Both the position numbers and the translations under genes were made by a program. From Lactobacillaceae bacterium L1_55_11 (GTDB lineage: Bacteria > Bacillota > Bacilli > Lactobacillales > Lactobacillaceae): DNA of 64,000 bases. The stretch covers positions 620,001-684,000 of the forward strand of contig JAQYTT010000001.1 of assembly GCA_029433155.1 (NCBI GenBank), in the 5' to 3' direction. Below, piece after piece: positions 8,343-16,911 of the stretch (its first letter is position 1; every line of letters starts with the position of its first letter). The notes below the pieces were generated by a model. It was not told the DNA's origin. It did not search any database and saw only the letters and a list, made by a program, of their open reading frames with translations.

Positions 8343-8876
8343 TCACAATCCATTAATGACCCGGTAAGGCTTACCGGTTTTGAAATCTAAGGTCAGATAA
8401 TTAAGCTGGCCGTTCTTACTTTCATAACTGATTTCCCAGACCAAGACGCCCTTGTAGTAGCTAATGTTGGCCTCATAAATCCGCTTAGGATGGTACTTGT
8501 CATCCAGCAGCTTTTGCAGGGCCGCATTGGACATCCCGGCGCTGCGTGGGAAGGTTTTCACCTGCTTACTACCGTCTTGAACAATGGCCACCCGCTGATC
8601 ACCGCTAGCGGTTTGACCAACCAAGCCATAAGTGGTGCCATCGCGGTAGTTAACCGTCACCTGACTAAATTTAACAATGTTAGTCTTTTCTTTTACCAGG
8701 TGCTCGGCCGAACCCTGGGCGGTGACCATGGGCCAAAGGGCGCTGTAGGCATAGGTCAACAGAAGGACGGCAATTACCCCAATCACGGTCAGGGTAATCC
8801 ACAGCACCTTGGTCCAACGACGACGCTGGTGACGCCGTTGCTGCCGAATATGTATACTTTCTCGATACTGCATCAC
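8343..8876 (-). CDS. ypmB: YpmB-like membrane-anchored PepSY-type protein
   Basis: A 177-residue protein with a basic N-terminus and one membrane helix at about residues 27-46 (VLWITLTVIGVIAVLLLTYAYSA shortened). The extracellular part contains two PepSY-like units (LVKEKTNIVKFSQVTVNYRDG and LLDDKYHPKRIYEANISYYKGVLVWEI, each cited in part). It matches YpmB/DUF5590 by size, by fold and by lying upstream of aspC-asnS-dnaD. The function is unknown. The start is GTG at 8876 or ATG at 8873; the latter is 9 nt from AAGGA. Confidence 0.7.
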   Translation of the reverse strand: MMQYRESIHIRQQRRHQRRRWTKVLWITLTVIGVIAVLLLTYAYSALWPMVTAQGSAEHLVKEKTNIVKFSQVTVNYRDGTTYGLVGQTASGDQRVAIVQDGSKQVKTFPRSAGMSNAALQKLLDDKYHPKRIYEANISYYKGVLVWEISYESKNGQLNYLTLDFKTGKPYRVINGL

Positions 8877-8908
8877 TAGCTGTCCTTCTAAAGAGATTTT
8901 CTTAAAAC

Positions 8909-8917
8909 ATTATAGCA
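8909..8917 (-). promoter_or_regulatory. Extended -10 promoter for ypmB-aspC-asnS
   Basis: Minus strand TGCTATAAT (extended -10 form TGnTATAAT), about 35 nt before ypmB. No clear -35, as expected for an extended -10 promoter. Confidence 0.55.
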
Positions 8918-8951
8918 AAGTTAGGCCTTGCCTGGGCGGATGATTGCCGCC

Positions 8952-11348
8952 TTAGTCCCCACTTAAAATTTGGTGGTAAAGCCGGCCAAGCTGGTTGTTG
9001 GTCGCATTCACCACCTCTAAATCCGGTAACTGGCGGAGCATGTGGTTACTAATTTTAGCAACCAAAACCGGCGTTGGGTGCCCTTCCAGGGCAGTTAGGA
9101 GGGCCTTTAACGGACTCAGAGAAGTAAAGAGAGCCATGTCTGGAATCACCACGACGGCCGGCAGCATGTTTTCCTGCTGCCAAACCTTGTCTAAGAAATG
9201 CTCAGTCACCACCATGACTACGGCGGGATTGCCCTGGTACTGCCGCTGCAGTTTTTCCAAACTAGCGGTTAAGCCCTCAGCAACTAGTTGGTAGTGGGCG
9301 GGCAAGTTATAGCGCAGGCGCTGGTACCAACTATGGACGGCCCGTTGATTGGGCACAATAATTAAAATTGGACCCGCATCTTGCTGGGTTAGGAGCTGGA
9401 CATGGTTACTAGTAACCGCACCCTTGGGGCGAACCAGGGTCACATTGGCCGCTTCGGGACTGCTGACCTGACTTTGATAAGTTAACTGGGCTGGCACCTG
9501 GGCCCAGAAGGCTTGCTGCTGCTCGGGCAGGTAATCGGCCATCAAGAGCACCTTGTCAAACTGGGTGAGGAAGAAGTGCTGGTAAATTTGGTCGATGTCG
9601 ACCTCAAAAACCAACTGCTGGGCTTGATCATCGCCGCCTCGCACAACTTCAGCCTCTCGAATATATTTTGGGCGGTTGCGGACCCAATTCAGCTGATTTA
9701 GTAATTGGCTTAAATCGAAGTCACTTAAGAAGTTAGCCGACCGGGGGCTGCGTTCCACTAAGTCTTGGATTTTCATCAAAACCTTGACCAGGTTACGGGC
9801 CGTCCCAATTTGCTGCTTCAGGGGTTGCCGGTCTAAGACACTTTGCAACAGCTGGCTAGCCCGTTTTTGTCGATCACGGAGCTGCTGGCGCACCTTGCCG
9901 CGGCTTTCAGTGATTAGGCCGGGTAGTTCATTTAAGCCCTCCCGGAACCGTTGCAGGGGCAAGGTTGGCTGAAAGGCAGCCTGTAAACCAGGCACAAAGT
10001 CCAGCGGTGCTTCTAAAATTGCTAAGGGCCAACGGTTTAGCTGTCGTTGATCCTTTAAGGCGCCCGCCTGTGACCAGAAAGTTGCATAATCCATCAGCAC
10101 CACATCAGCCGCCTGGGCCTGCTGCCAAGCAGCTTGATAGAAGGCACCCTGCTTATCACTAGCCACATTTTCTCGAATTTGACGGCCCTGGATTGTTACC
10201 GGCATTTCTTCAAAACGGCCGGTTTGACTTTGGTTTATCCAAACCAGGACTCGCGCCTGCCAGAGATGTCCCTCGGATTGCGGTTGCCGGTCTAAGATTT
10301 CAGCTAAACGCTGCGGGTCGACGTAATCACGGGGCCGACCTAGCTTGGCCCAGGTGAACTTGGCGAGACCTAGTTGCTGGCGGAGTGCCTGCATTAGTTC
10401 CACCTGCTGGTCCATCAGCGCCTGATCATTGGAAAGTAAGAGTGTTGGCCAGGCATTGGGACTCAGCAGCAAGACATACAGATAGGTCAGCGTCTTCCCA
10501 CTCTTGGCTGGACTAATCAGGCTCAAAACGCCCCGCTGCCGCTTATGGACAAAGTCGTAAAAACGGTTCATTAAACCGTTTTGTCCAGGGCGACTTTCAA
10601 ACCAGGATCCTAACTGTTGTCGCTTTTCAATCGCCTTAGCCACAAAGGTCGGCGTGAGTGCCTCAGCACGTCCCTCGTCATTAGCTGCCGCTGGCTTGGC
10701 TGGCTTTGTTTGGTCCTGATTCTTTTTAGCAGGGCTAGGCTGGTTCAAGGCCAACTTCAAGAAGACCTGGGTTTGCCGAATCAATCCCCAATCATGCCCT
10801 TTCAATTGTTTTTTCACCTCACCAGGTAGCTCGCTAGCGCGCTGCCAGAGGGCTAAGAGTAAATAGGCGGTCGCCTCGGCATCAGCGTTCGCCCGGTGGG
10901 CCTGCTGCAGTGGCAGGTCTAAGTAGTGGCTCAGGTCAACTAGGCGGTAACCTGGCGCTAAGGGTAAGAGAATTTGGGCCAGCTGGACGGTGTCAATGGC
11001 TTCAATGTCTAAGGGTTCAAAGCCGGTCCGCTTAAACTCGTTGTTTAAGAAGGGATAGTCAAAGTTGACGTTGTGGGCCACAATCACCGTGTCCGTCAGC
11101 ATTCGGTGCAAGAGCGGAGCCACCTCTTCAAAATAAGGCGCATCCTGAACATCGCGGTTGGTAATGTGGGTTAGTTGCTGGATGTTACGGTCGATATTGC
11201 AGCCGGGATTAATCAGCGAATCGAAGTGTTCGACAATCTGCCGGTTTTTAATGAAGGACATGCCAATTTGGATGATGCGGCCACCCTTGGCCACGCTGGG
11301 CTGTGTTGTTTCTAAATCAACGATTACAAAGGAATCGTTCGCTCGCAT
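8952..11348 (-). CDS. dinG: DinG-like protein: intact DEDDh exonuclease fused to a degenerate helicase domain
   Basis: 798 residues, shorter than the roughly 900 or more residues usual for Firmicute DinG. The N-terminal 170 residues form a complete DEDDh exonuclease: Asp and Glu in IVDLETTQ, Asp in AHNVNFDYPFL, and His and Asp in HRANADAEA. The helicase part is recognisable but decayed. Walker A is reduced to SPAKSGKTLTYLY. The DEAH position reads LAILEAPLDF. The terminal QGxGRxIR arginine-finger motif is missing. It is therefore probably a 3'-5' exonuclease without helicase activity, possibly still binding DNA. The frame is open throughout, so this is not a recent frameshift. It ends 75 bp before ypmB, as in related genomes. 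Confidence 0.8.
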   Translation of the reverse strand: MRANDSFVIVDLETTQPSVAKGGRIIQIGMSFIKNRQIVEHFDSLINPGCNIDRNIQQLTHITNRDVQDAPYFEEVAPLLHRMLTDTVIVAHNVNFDYPFLNNEFKRTGFEPLDIEAIDTVQLAQILLPLAPGYRLVDLSHYLDLPLQQAHRANADAEATAYLLLALWQRASELPGEVKKQLKGHDWGLIRQTQVFLKLALNQPSPAKKNQDQTKPAKPAAANDEGRAEALTPTFVAKAIEKRQQLGSWFESRPGQNGLMNRFYDFVHKRQRGVLSLISPAKSGKTLTYLYVLLLSPNAWPTLLLSNDQALMDQQVELMQALRQQLGLAKFTWAKLGRPRDYVDPQRLAEILDRQPQSEGHLWQARVLVWINQSQTGRFEEMPVTIQGRQIRENVASDKQGAFYQAAWQQAQAADVVLMDYATFWSQAGALKDQRQLNRWPLAILEAPLDFVPGLQAAFQPTLPLQRFREGLNELPGLITESRGKVRQQLRDRQKRASQLLQSVLDRQPLKQQIGTARNLVKVLMKIQDLVERSPRSANFLSDFDLSQLLNQLNWVRNRPKYIREAEVVRGGDDQAQQLVFEVDIDQIYQHFFLTQFDKVLLMADYLPEQQQAFWAQVPAQLTYQSQVSSPEAANVTLVRPKGAVTSNHVQLLTQQDAGPILIIVPNQRAVHSWYQRLRYNLPAHYQLVAEGLTASLEKLQRQYQGNPAVVMVVTEHFLDKVWQQENMLPAVVVIPDMALFTSLSPLKALLTALEGHPTPVLVAKISNHMLRQLPDLEVVNATNNQLGRLYHQILSGD

Positions 11349-11433
11349 AAAGCCTACCTCGCCTGCTGATTTTAATCTAAACTTAAATTCTCCGTTAGAA
11401 GATTAGATGGTGTCTAGCGTATATCAGTCTTAT

Positions 11434-11463
11434 TTTACACTACTGAACCCGATGAGGTACAAT
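11434..11463 (+). promoter_or_regulatory. Promoter of the mevalonate operon
   Basis: TTTACA (11434-11439), 18-bp spacer, TACAAT (11458-11463), about 25 nt before the mvk ATG. Confidence 0.7.
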
Positions 11464-11487
11464 GAACAGAAGTTACGGGAGCATATT

Positions 11488-12417
11488 ATGTCAAAAGAAG
11501 CTGTGGGCGTAGGTACCGCCCATGCCAAAGCCATCCTAATTGGGGACCACGCCGTCGTTTATAATCAACCAGCCGTGGCCATCCCCCTACCCAACATGAA
11601 CATTGAGGCCACCCTAAGAGCCGGCTATAGCGGACAAATCATTGATATGTCAGGTTTTCATGGCGATCTCAACGAACTGGGAGCCGATGCAGAAGGCCTA
11701 CGCCAACTCATTATTTCCCTCCTTAAAAAATTTGATATCGAGGAGGCCCCCTTTACCCTGGATATTAACTCCAACATCCCCCAGGAACGAGGATTTGGCG
11801 CCTCTGCGGCCGTGGCAACCGCCATCACCGAGGCCTTTTTTAATTTTCAAGGCCAAGACCTGCCCGAGGACCAGTTAAACTACTTCACTGGGATTGAGGA
11901 AAACATTTCCCACGGTTCCCCTTCCGGGATTGATGCCGCCACGGTGAGCTCTAATCAACCGGTTTGGTACCAAGATAAAATGATTGAACCCTTTGACATG
12001 AACCTGACGGCTACCTTAGTTTTGGCCGATACTGGCGTTCGTGGTCAAACCGTCCGTGCCGTCCGGGTCGTCAAGGAACTATTGGAAACGCAGTATGACC
12101 GCACCTGGGCTTCTATTACCCGGCTGGGTCAGATTGCGGCCGAAGTCCGCCAGGACCTCAACCAGAACAATCCAGTCCACCTTGGTCGGATGTTTACCAT
12201 GGCCCACCACGAATTACAGTCCCTAAACGTTTCCCACCCAAAGCTCGATAACCTAGTCAACGCCGCCCTTCACAATGGTGCCCTGGGCGCCAAGTTAACT
12301 GGTTCAGGGATTGGCGGTGCTATGTTTGCCCTGGCCCGCGATAATAACGATGCCATTCAAATTGCCAACGCCTTGAACCGTGCTGGCGCAAAAAACACCT
12401 GGATTCAACCGCTATGA
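11488..12417 (+). CDS. mvk: Mevalonate kinase
   Basis: A 309-residue GHMP kinase that phosphorylates mevalonate with ATP, the first of three phosphorylation-linked steps to isopentenyl diphosphate. Motifs: GTAHAKAILIGDHAVVY at the N-terminus, the glycine-rich ATP loop ERGFGASAAVATAI near residue 95, SGIDAATV, and KLTGSGIGGAMFAL at the C-terminus. The ATG at 11488 has GGGAG 6 nt upstream; the frame is open further upstream, but that part overlaps the promoter. It is first in the mvk-mvaD-pmk-fni operon, with a 4-nt overlap into mvaD. Confidence 0.95.
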   Translation: MSKEAVGVGTAHAKAILIGDHAVVYNQPAVAIPLPNMNIEATLRAGYSGQIIDMSGFHGDLNELGADAEGLRQLIISLLKKFDIEEAPFTLDINSNIPQERGFGASAAVATAITEAFFNFQGQDLPEDQLNYFTGIEENISHGSPSGIDAATVSSNQPVWYQDKMIEPFDMNLTATLVLADTGVRGQTVRAVRVVKELLETQYDRTWASITRLGQIAAEVRQDLNQNNPVHLGRMFTMAHHELQSLNVSHPKLDNLVNAALHNGALGAKLTGSGIGGAMFALARDNNDAIQIANALNRAGAKNTWIQPL

Positions 12418-13361
12418 CAACGACTGCAACTGCTCATACAAATATCGCCTTCATTAAATACTGGGGCAAAAAAGATCCGGTCTTAAATTTGCCAACGACC
12501 AGTTCCCTGTCGTTGACCTTGGACAAGTTTTATACCCAAACCACGGTTAGCCCATCGGTCCGTGACCAGCTGACCATTAACGGGATTGATCAACCCGTCG
12601 ACCGGGTGCGCCAGTTCCTAGACATTTTGCGCCAGGAACTGGGTTATTTCCCACCCATGCAGGTAGAATCAAATAACCAAGTGCCAACAAGTGCCGGTCT
12701 AGCTTCCTCAGCGTCGGCCTTCGCGGCCCTGACGGCCGCAGTGGTTAAAGAGGCCGGTCATGATTTGTCTTTGACCGAGCTATCGCGGTTAGCACGACGG
12801 GGATCGGGTTCGGCCACCCGTTCTTTTTTCCCAGACTTTGCGGTCTGGCAGGCCGGTGATGATAACGCTACTTCCTATGCTTACCATCTGGATGTCCCCC
12901 GTCTGCCACTGGCCTTAGTCGTCGTTGAATTGGCTGATACTACTAAGAAGGTTTCATCCTCGGATGGCATGCAACGGGCGATGACTTCCCCCTACTATGC
13001 CAACTGGGTCCAGGATTCGAAAAAAGAATTACCAGAAATGGAGGCAGCCCTGGCCAAGGGCGACCTAGACCAGGTCGGTGCCCTCGCTGAAAAAAACGCC
13101 TTGGGCATGCATGAACTGAATTTAACTGCTAAAGACCAACGCTTTACCTACTTTACGCCACAAACCCTCCAGGTAATCCACCTGGTGCAGGGCATGCGTA
13201 AACAGGGTATGCTGGCCTATGCCACCATCGATGCCGGTCCGAATGTCAAAATCATCACCAGTGATGACCAGGCCCCGGCCGTGATGGAACAGGTCCAAGG
13301 CACCCTGCCCAAGGCCCGCTTAACTGTGGCCCATGGTGGACCGGGGTTGCACTATGACTAA
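12414..13361 (+). CDS. mvaD: Diphosphomevalonate decarboxylase
   Basis: A 315-residue GHMP-superfamily enzyme that converts mevalonate 5-diphosphate to isopentenyl diphosphate with ATP. Diagnostic pieces are AHTNIAFIKYWGKKD at the start, SAGLASSASAFAALTAA near residue 95, and SGSATRSFFPDFAVW. The start ATG overlaps the mvk stop (ATGA), and the end overlaps the pmk start by 8 nt. Neither junction has a strong ribosome site, so translation is probably coupled. Confidence 0.95.
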   Translation: MTTTATAHTNIAFIKYWGKKDPVLNLPTTSSLSLTLDKFYTQTTVSPSVRDQLTINGIDQPVDRVRQFLDILRQELGYFPPMQVESNNQVPTSAGLASSASAFAALTAAVVKEAGHDLSLTELSRLARRGSGSATRSFFPDFAVWQAGDDNATSYAYHLDVPRLPLALVVVELADTTKKVSSSDGMQRAMTSPYYANWVQDSKKELPEMEAALAKGDLDQVGALAEKNALGMHELNLTAKDQRFTYFTPQTLQVIHLVQGMRKQGMLAYATIDAGPNVKIITSDDQAPAVMEQVQGTLPKARLTVAHGGPGLHYD

Positions 13362-14418
13362 GCAGCCACTGTCAATCTACAGTCCAGGTAAGCTCTTTTT
13401 AGCCGGTGAATACGCCGTGACTAAGACTGGTCAAAGCGCCATTGTGGCGGCCGTTGACCGTGGCTTAACCTTTACCATTTCGGCCAGTCCGGATGCTAAC
13501 TTCCAGCTATCTTCATCCAGCATTGTGGCAGATTGGACCTTTAATGGGGGGCAAGATTATGCCATCGAAGGCCCCTGGGCCTTTGTCCGGGCTAGTTTGA
13601 AGATTTTACAGACCTACCTGGCCCTTGAGAAACGGGCATTACTGTCCCCCTTTCACCTGACCATTGAAAGCCAGTTGCTGGCAGCCAATGGCCAGAAGTT
13701 AGGCTTGGGTTCATCAGCGGCCGTCGTGGCTGGTACCATTAACGTTTTAGATGCTTACTTTGACTTACAGTTGGATCAGTTAAAACGTTTTAAACTAGCT
13801 GCCCTAGCCCATCACTATGTCCAAGGCAATGGTTCCCTTGCCGATGTTGCCACTAGTATCACCGGGGGCGTGATTGCTTACCAAGGCACTGATTTAGCCC
13901 AGCTAATGCAACCCTACCACCACCAAATTAATCAAGATTTGGTTAGCTTGGTTAACCGTGACTGGCCCGACCTGGCTATCCATCAGTTACCCTGGCCCAG
14001 CGACTGGCGGTTAAGCCTGGTCGCCACCCATCAGAGTGCTGATACCAAAAAGGCTCTGAGCAGGGTCCAACTTGCTCCTGATTTTTATCAGGACAGTCAG
14101 AAAATAGTTATGGTAGCCCAAGCAGCGATTGCTGGCCAGGATTATTCACAGCTGCGCAATGCCCTGGCGACCAACCAAAGCCTGCTACGAGAAAACCTGC
14201 CGGCTGAATATCTAACGCCACGACTGACCCAGTTCTTAGCTGGTTTAACTATTCACCACCTCGCGGGTAAGGTCAGTGGCGCCGGCTTTGGCGATAATGG
14301 TTTTGCCATCAGTGATGGTCACCCCCTCTCCCCTGACCTGGTTCAGACCTGGACCAGTGCCGGTCTCAACGTTTCAACGCTAAACATCGTACCTAGCCAG
14401 CTTAAATTCCCGGAGTAG
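13354..14418 (+). CDS. pmk: Phosphomevalonate kinase
   Basis: A 354-residue GHMP kinase that makes mevalonate 5-diphosphate from the 5-phosphate. Motifs: YSPGKLFLAGEYAVTKTGQ at the N-terminus, KLGLGSSAAVVAGTINVLDA near residue 120, and VSGAGFGDNGFAI near the C-terminus. The ATG at 13354 lies inside the last codons of mvaD. The gene order, with pmk after mvaD, is the usual one in lactobacilli. Confidence 0.93.
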   Translation: MTKQPLSIYSPGKLFLAGEYAVTKTGQSAIVAAVDRGLTFTISASPDANFQLSSSSIVADWTFNGGQDYAIEGPWAFVRASLKILQTYLALEKRALLSPFHLTIESQLLAANGQKLGLGSSAAVVAGTINVLDAYFDLQLDQLKRFKLAALAHHYVQGNGSLADVATSITGGVIAYQGTDLAQLMQPYHHQINQDLVSLVNRDWPDLAIHQLPWPSDWRLSLVATHQSADTKKALSRVQLAPDFYQDSQKIVMVAQAAIAGQDYSQLRNALATNQSLLRENLPAEYLTPRLTQFLAGLTIHHLAGKVSGAGFGDNGFAISDGHPLSPDLVQTWTSAGLNVSTLNIVPSQLKFPE

Positions 14419-14421
14419 CCC

Positions 14422-15462
14422 ATGGTTTCCCAACAATCACAGCGAAAAAATGAACACCTCTCCCTGGCGGTTAAGATGTGGCGTGACCACAATCAGCCCC
14501 AAAACGGGGCTGGCTTTGACCAGGTCCGCTGGCAGCCAAATACCTTGCCAGAGTTGTCGGTTAGCCAGGTTGATGTTTCTACCAATCTGTTGGGCACTGA
14601 CCTGCCCTGGCCCTTCTACATTGAGGCAATGACGGGTGGCTCTGAGCAAGGTGGTCGCTATAACCAGCAACTAGCCCAGGCCGCTAAAATTACCGGCCTG
14701 GCCATGGCGGTTGGCTCCCAGTCCATTGCCTTAAAGGATGCCAGTCAACGGGCCTCCTTTGAAGTCGTTCGCCAGGAAAACCCCTACGGCTTTATCATGG
14801 CCAACCTGGGCGCTGACCACAGTCTGGCCAACCTGAAAGTCGCCGTTGACATGATTGGGGCCAACGCCATCGAAATCCACGTTAATGTGGCCCAGGAGCT
14901 GTCGATGGCCGAGGGCGACCGCGACTTTCACTGGCAGGATAACCTGGCCAACTTGATTGCCCACTCGCCGGTACCCGTCATCATTAAAGAGGTTGGTTTT
15001 GGCATGTCCCGCCGCAGTCTGGCCCAGTTAGATGACCTGCAGCCAGCCGCCATCAACATTGGTGGCACCAATGGCACCAACTTTGCTGAAATCGAACAGG
15101 CCCGTAGCCATCCCGCTTCAGCAAGCATTGATCTCAGCCACTACGGCTTTTCGGTAGTGGAAAGCCTCTTAGCTGCTCAGGCCGCCCAGGTCAGGACACC
15201 CTTAATTGCGACCGGTGGCATAAGTAATCCAAATCAAGTGATTACAGCCCTCATGTTAGGGGCCCAGGCTACCTCCAGTGCCGGTTACTTCCTGGAAATT
15301 CTGGCCCGACAGGGTCAGGAGGCCCTGGTTGAAAAGATTGAGCAATGGCAGACTGTCCTACCTAAATTGATGACTCTCTTAGGAGCGCGTGATATCGCGG
15401 CCCTGCAAAGGCAGGTACCAATTCTTTCGACCGACCTACAAAATTTTAAAGCCCAATTATAA
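14422..15462 (+). CDS. fni: Isopentenyl-diphosphate delta-isomerase, type 2 (FMN)
   Basis: A 346-residue type 2 isomerase that interconverts isopentenyl and dimethylallyl diphosphate using reduced FMN. Features: FYIEAMTGGSEQGGRYNQQLA near residue 65 (in part), MAVGSQSIALKDASQ, INIGGTNGTNFAEIE and LIATGGISNPNQVITALM, the last being the phosphate-binding loop of the TIM barrel. GGAG stands 6 nt before the ATG. It is the last gene of the operon and is followed at once by a strong terminator. Confidence 0.95.
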   Translation: MVSQQSQRKNEHLSLAVKMWRDHNQPQNGAGFDQVRWQPNTLPELSVSQVDVSTNLLGTDLPWPFYIEAMTGGSEQGGRYNQQLAQAAKITGLAMAVGSQSIALKDASQRASFEVVRQENPYGFIMANLGADHSLANLKVAVDMIGANAIEIHVNVAQELSMAEGDRDFHWQDNLANLIAHSPVPVIIKEVGFGMSRRSLAQLDDLQPAAINIGGTNGTNFAEIEQARSHPASASIDLSHYGFSVVESLLAAQAAQVRTPLIATGGISNPNQVITALMLGAQATSSAGYFLEILARQGQEALVEKIEQWQTVLPKLMTLLGARDIAALQRQVPILSTDLQNFKAQL

Positions 15463-15494
15463 AAACCAGCTAGTAGTTACTAGCTGGTTTTTTA
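15461..15494. terminator. Bidirectional terminator between fni and purB
   Basis: Perfect 14-bp arms (AAAACCAGCTAGTA and TACTAGCTGGTTTT), loop GT, flanked by A and T runs. Confidence 0.95.
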
Positions 15495-15498
15495 TAAT

Positions 15499-16797
15499 TT
15501 ATTGGTTTAAGCCCACGCGGTCGAAAATTTCATCAACGTGGCGCAGGTGGTAATGATAGTCAAAGGCATCATCAATTTGAGCTGGACTCAGATACTTTTG
15601 GATTGTTGGATCGGCTTCAACCAAGGTCCGGAAGTCCCGCTGCTCATCCCAAGAACGGGCTGTCAGTGGTTGCACCGTGTCATAGGCGGCCTCCCGCGAC
15701 AGGCCGGCATCAACCAGGCTCAGCAGCAAGCGCTGTGAGTAAATCAGGCCATAAGTCCGGTCCATGTTCTTACGCATGGTTTCAGGGAAGACCCCAAGAT
15801 TATTCAGGATACCGGTTTGCCGGTGGAGCATATAGTCCAAGGTGGCCGTACCATCCGGCAGGATGATCCGCTCGGCTGAAGAATGGGAAATGTCCCGCTC
15901 ATGCCAGAGAGTAACATTTTCCAAGGCCGTAACACTGTAGCCACGCAAGACCCGGGCCAGGCCGGTCAAATTCTCATCACCGATGGGATTGCGCTTATGG
16001 GGCATGGCGGAAGAACCCTTCTGCCCCTTACCAAAGCCTTCTTCAACTTCATGAATTTCAGAACGTTGGAGGGAGCGGATTTCAGTCGCCAACTCTTCAA
16101 TTTGCGTACCGATTAAGGCAATGGTCTGCATGTAGTCGGCGTGCAAGTCACGGGGCAGCACCTGGGAACCAATTGGCTGGGCCCGCAGTCCCAATTCCTT
16201 CATGGCCACCTTTTCAACTTCAGGGGGTACGTTAGCAAAGGTACCCACCGCACCAGATAACTTACCAGTTAGCATTTCTTCGGCCACGCGGTCAAAACGC
16301 TCAATCGCCCGGCTGGCTGAGGCGTAAAAACGGGCCATCTTCAAGCCAAAGGTCGTTGGCTCAGCGTGAACCCCGTGGGTCCGGCCCATCATAACCGTAT
16401 CCTTGTACTTTAAAGCCAAGCCCTTGATGGCTTCTCGCCACTGCTTCAAGTCTTCTTTGATAATGTCGTTAGCCTGCCGTAGGCGCAGGGCCTGGGCTGT
16501 ATCAACCACATCGGTAGAAGTCAGGCCGTAGTGAACCCACTTGCGTTCCTCACCCAAAGACTCCGACACATTCCGCGTAAAGGCAACCACATCGTGACGG
16601 GTCGACCGCTCAATTTCAGCAATCCGGTCCACATCGAACTTGGCGTTTTTCCGAATCTTTTCCAAATCCTCGGCGGGAATATGACCTTGGTCAACCCAAC
16701 CGGCCACCACGGCAATTTCCACATCTAACCAGCTTTGGTACTGGTTCTTCAATGACCAAATCGCACGCATTTCGGGCCGCGAATAACGTTCCAGCAT
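15499..16797 (-). CDS. purB: Adenylosuccinate lyase
   Basis: A 432-residue member of the fumarase/aspartase superfamily that splits SAICAR and adenylosuccinate in purine synthesis. The signature GQKGSSAMPHKRNPIGDENL is present near residue 260, and TSTDVVDTA and MGRTHGVHAEP earlier. The ATG at 16797 has AAAGGA 8 nt upstream; two in-frame codons earlier (16806) would be a GTG-type start with no ribosome site. It appears to be a single-gene unit with its own promoter and a PurBox, ending at the terminator shared with fni. Confidence 0.95.
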   Translation of the reverse strand: MLERYSRPEMRAIWSLKNQYQSWLDVEIAVVAGWVDQGHIPAEDLEKIRKNAKFDVDRIAEIERSTRHDVVAFTRNVSESLGEERKWVHYGLTSTDVVDTAQALRLRQANDIIKEDLKQWREAIKGLALKYKDTVMMGRTHGVHAEPTTFGLKMARFYASASRAIERFDRVAEEMLTGKLSGAVGTFANVPPEVEKVAMKELGLRAQPIGSQVLPRDLHADYMQTIALIGTQIEELATEIRSLQRSEIHEVEEGFGKGQKGSSAMPHKRNPIGDENLTGLARVLRGYSVTALENVTLWHERDISHSSAERIILPDGTATLDYMLHRQTGILNNLGVFPETMRKNMDRTYGLIYSQRLLLSLVDAGLSREAAYDTVQPLTARSWDEQRDFRTLVEADPTIQKYLSPAQIDDAFDYHYHLRHVDEIFDRVGLNQ

Positions 16798-16827
16798 AGT
16801 AACCATCCTTTATTTCTAATTGCTCAA

Positions 16828-16911
16828 CAACCCTATTTTATCAGTTTTCCCGGTAAAATATTCGTTAATAAACTAAAAATACTCTCACAATCATCCGAAA
16901 CGTTCGGATTT
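16828..16911 (-). promoter_or_regulatory. purB: purB promoter with upstream PurBox
   Basis: The -10 TAAAAT is at 16840-16835 on the minus strand, giving a start near 16828. A -35 is not recognisable. A PurBox (AAATCCGAACGTT, one mismatch to AWWWCCGAACWWT) runs from 16911 to 16899, centred about 76 nt upstream of the start. It begins in the stop codon of the upstream reductase gene and forms one arm of an inverted repeat (ATCCGAA-ACG-TTCGGAT, 16893-16909). Confidence 0.6.

Noticed and set aside
8935-8951. GGCGG-N7-CCGCC hairpin after dinG as a terminator
   Set aside because: No T run follows on the minus strand.
16893-16909. ATCCGAA-ACG-TTCGGAT hairpin as a terminator for the aldo/keto reductase gene
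   Set aside because: There is no T run; the sequence is better explained as a PurBox with an inverted half site.
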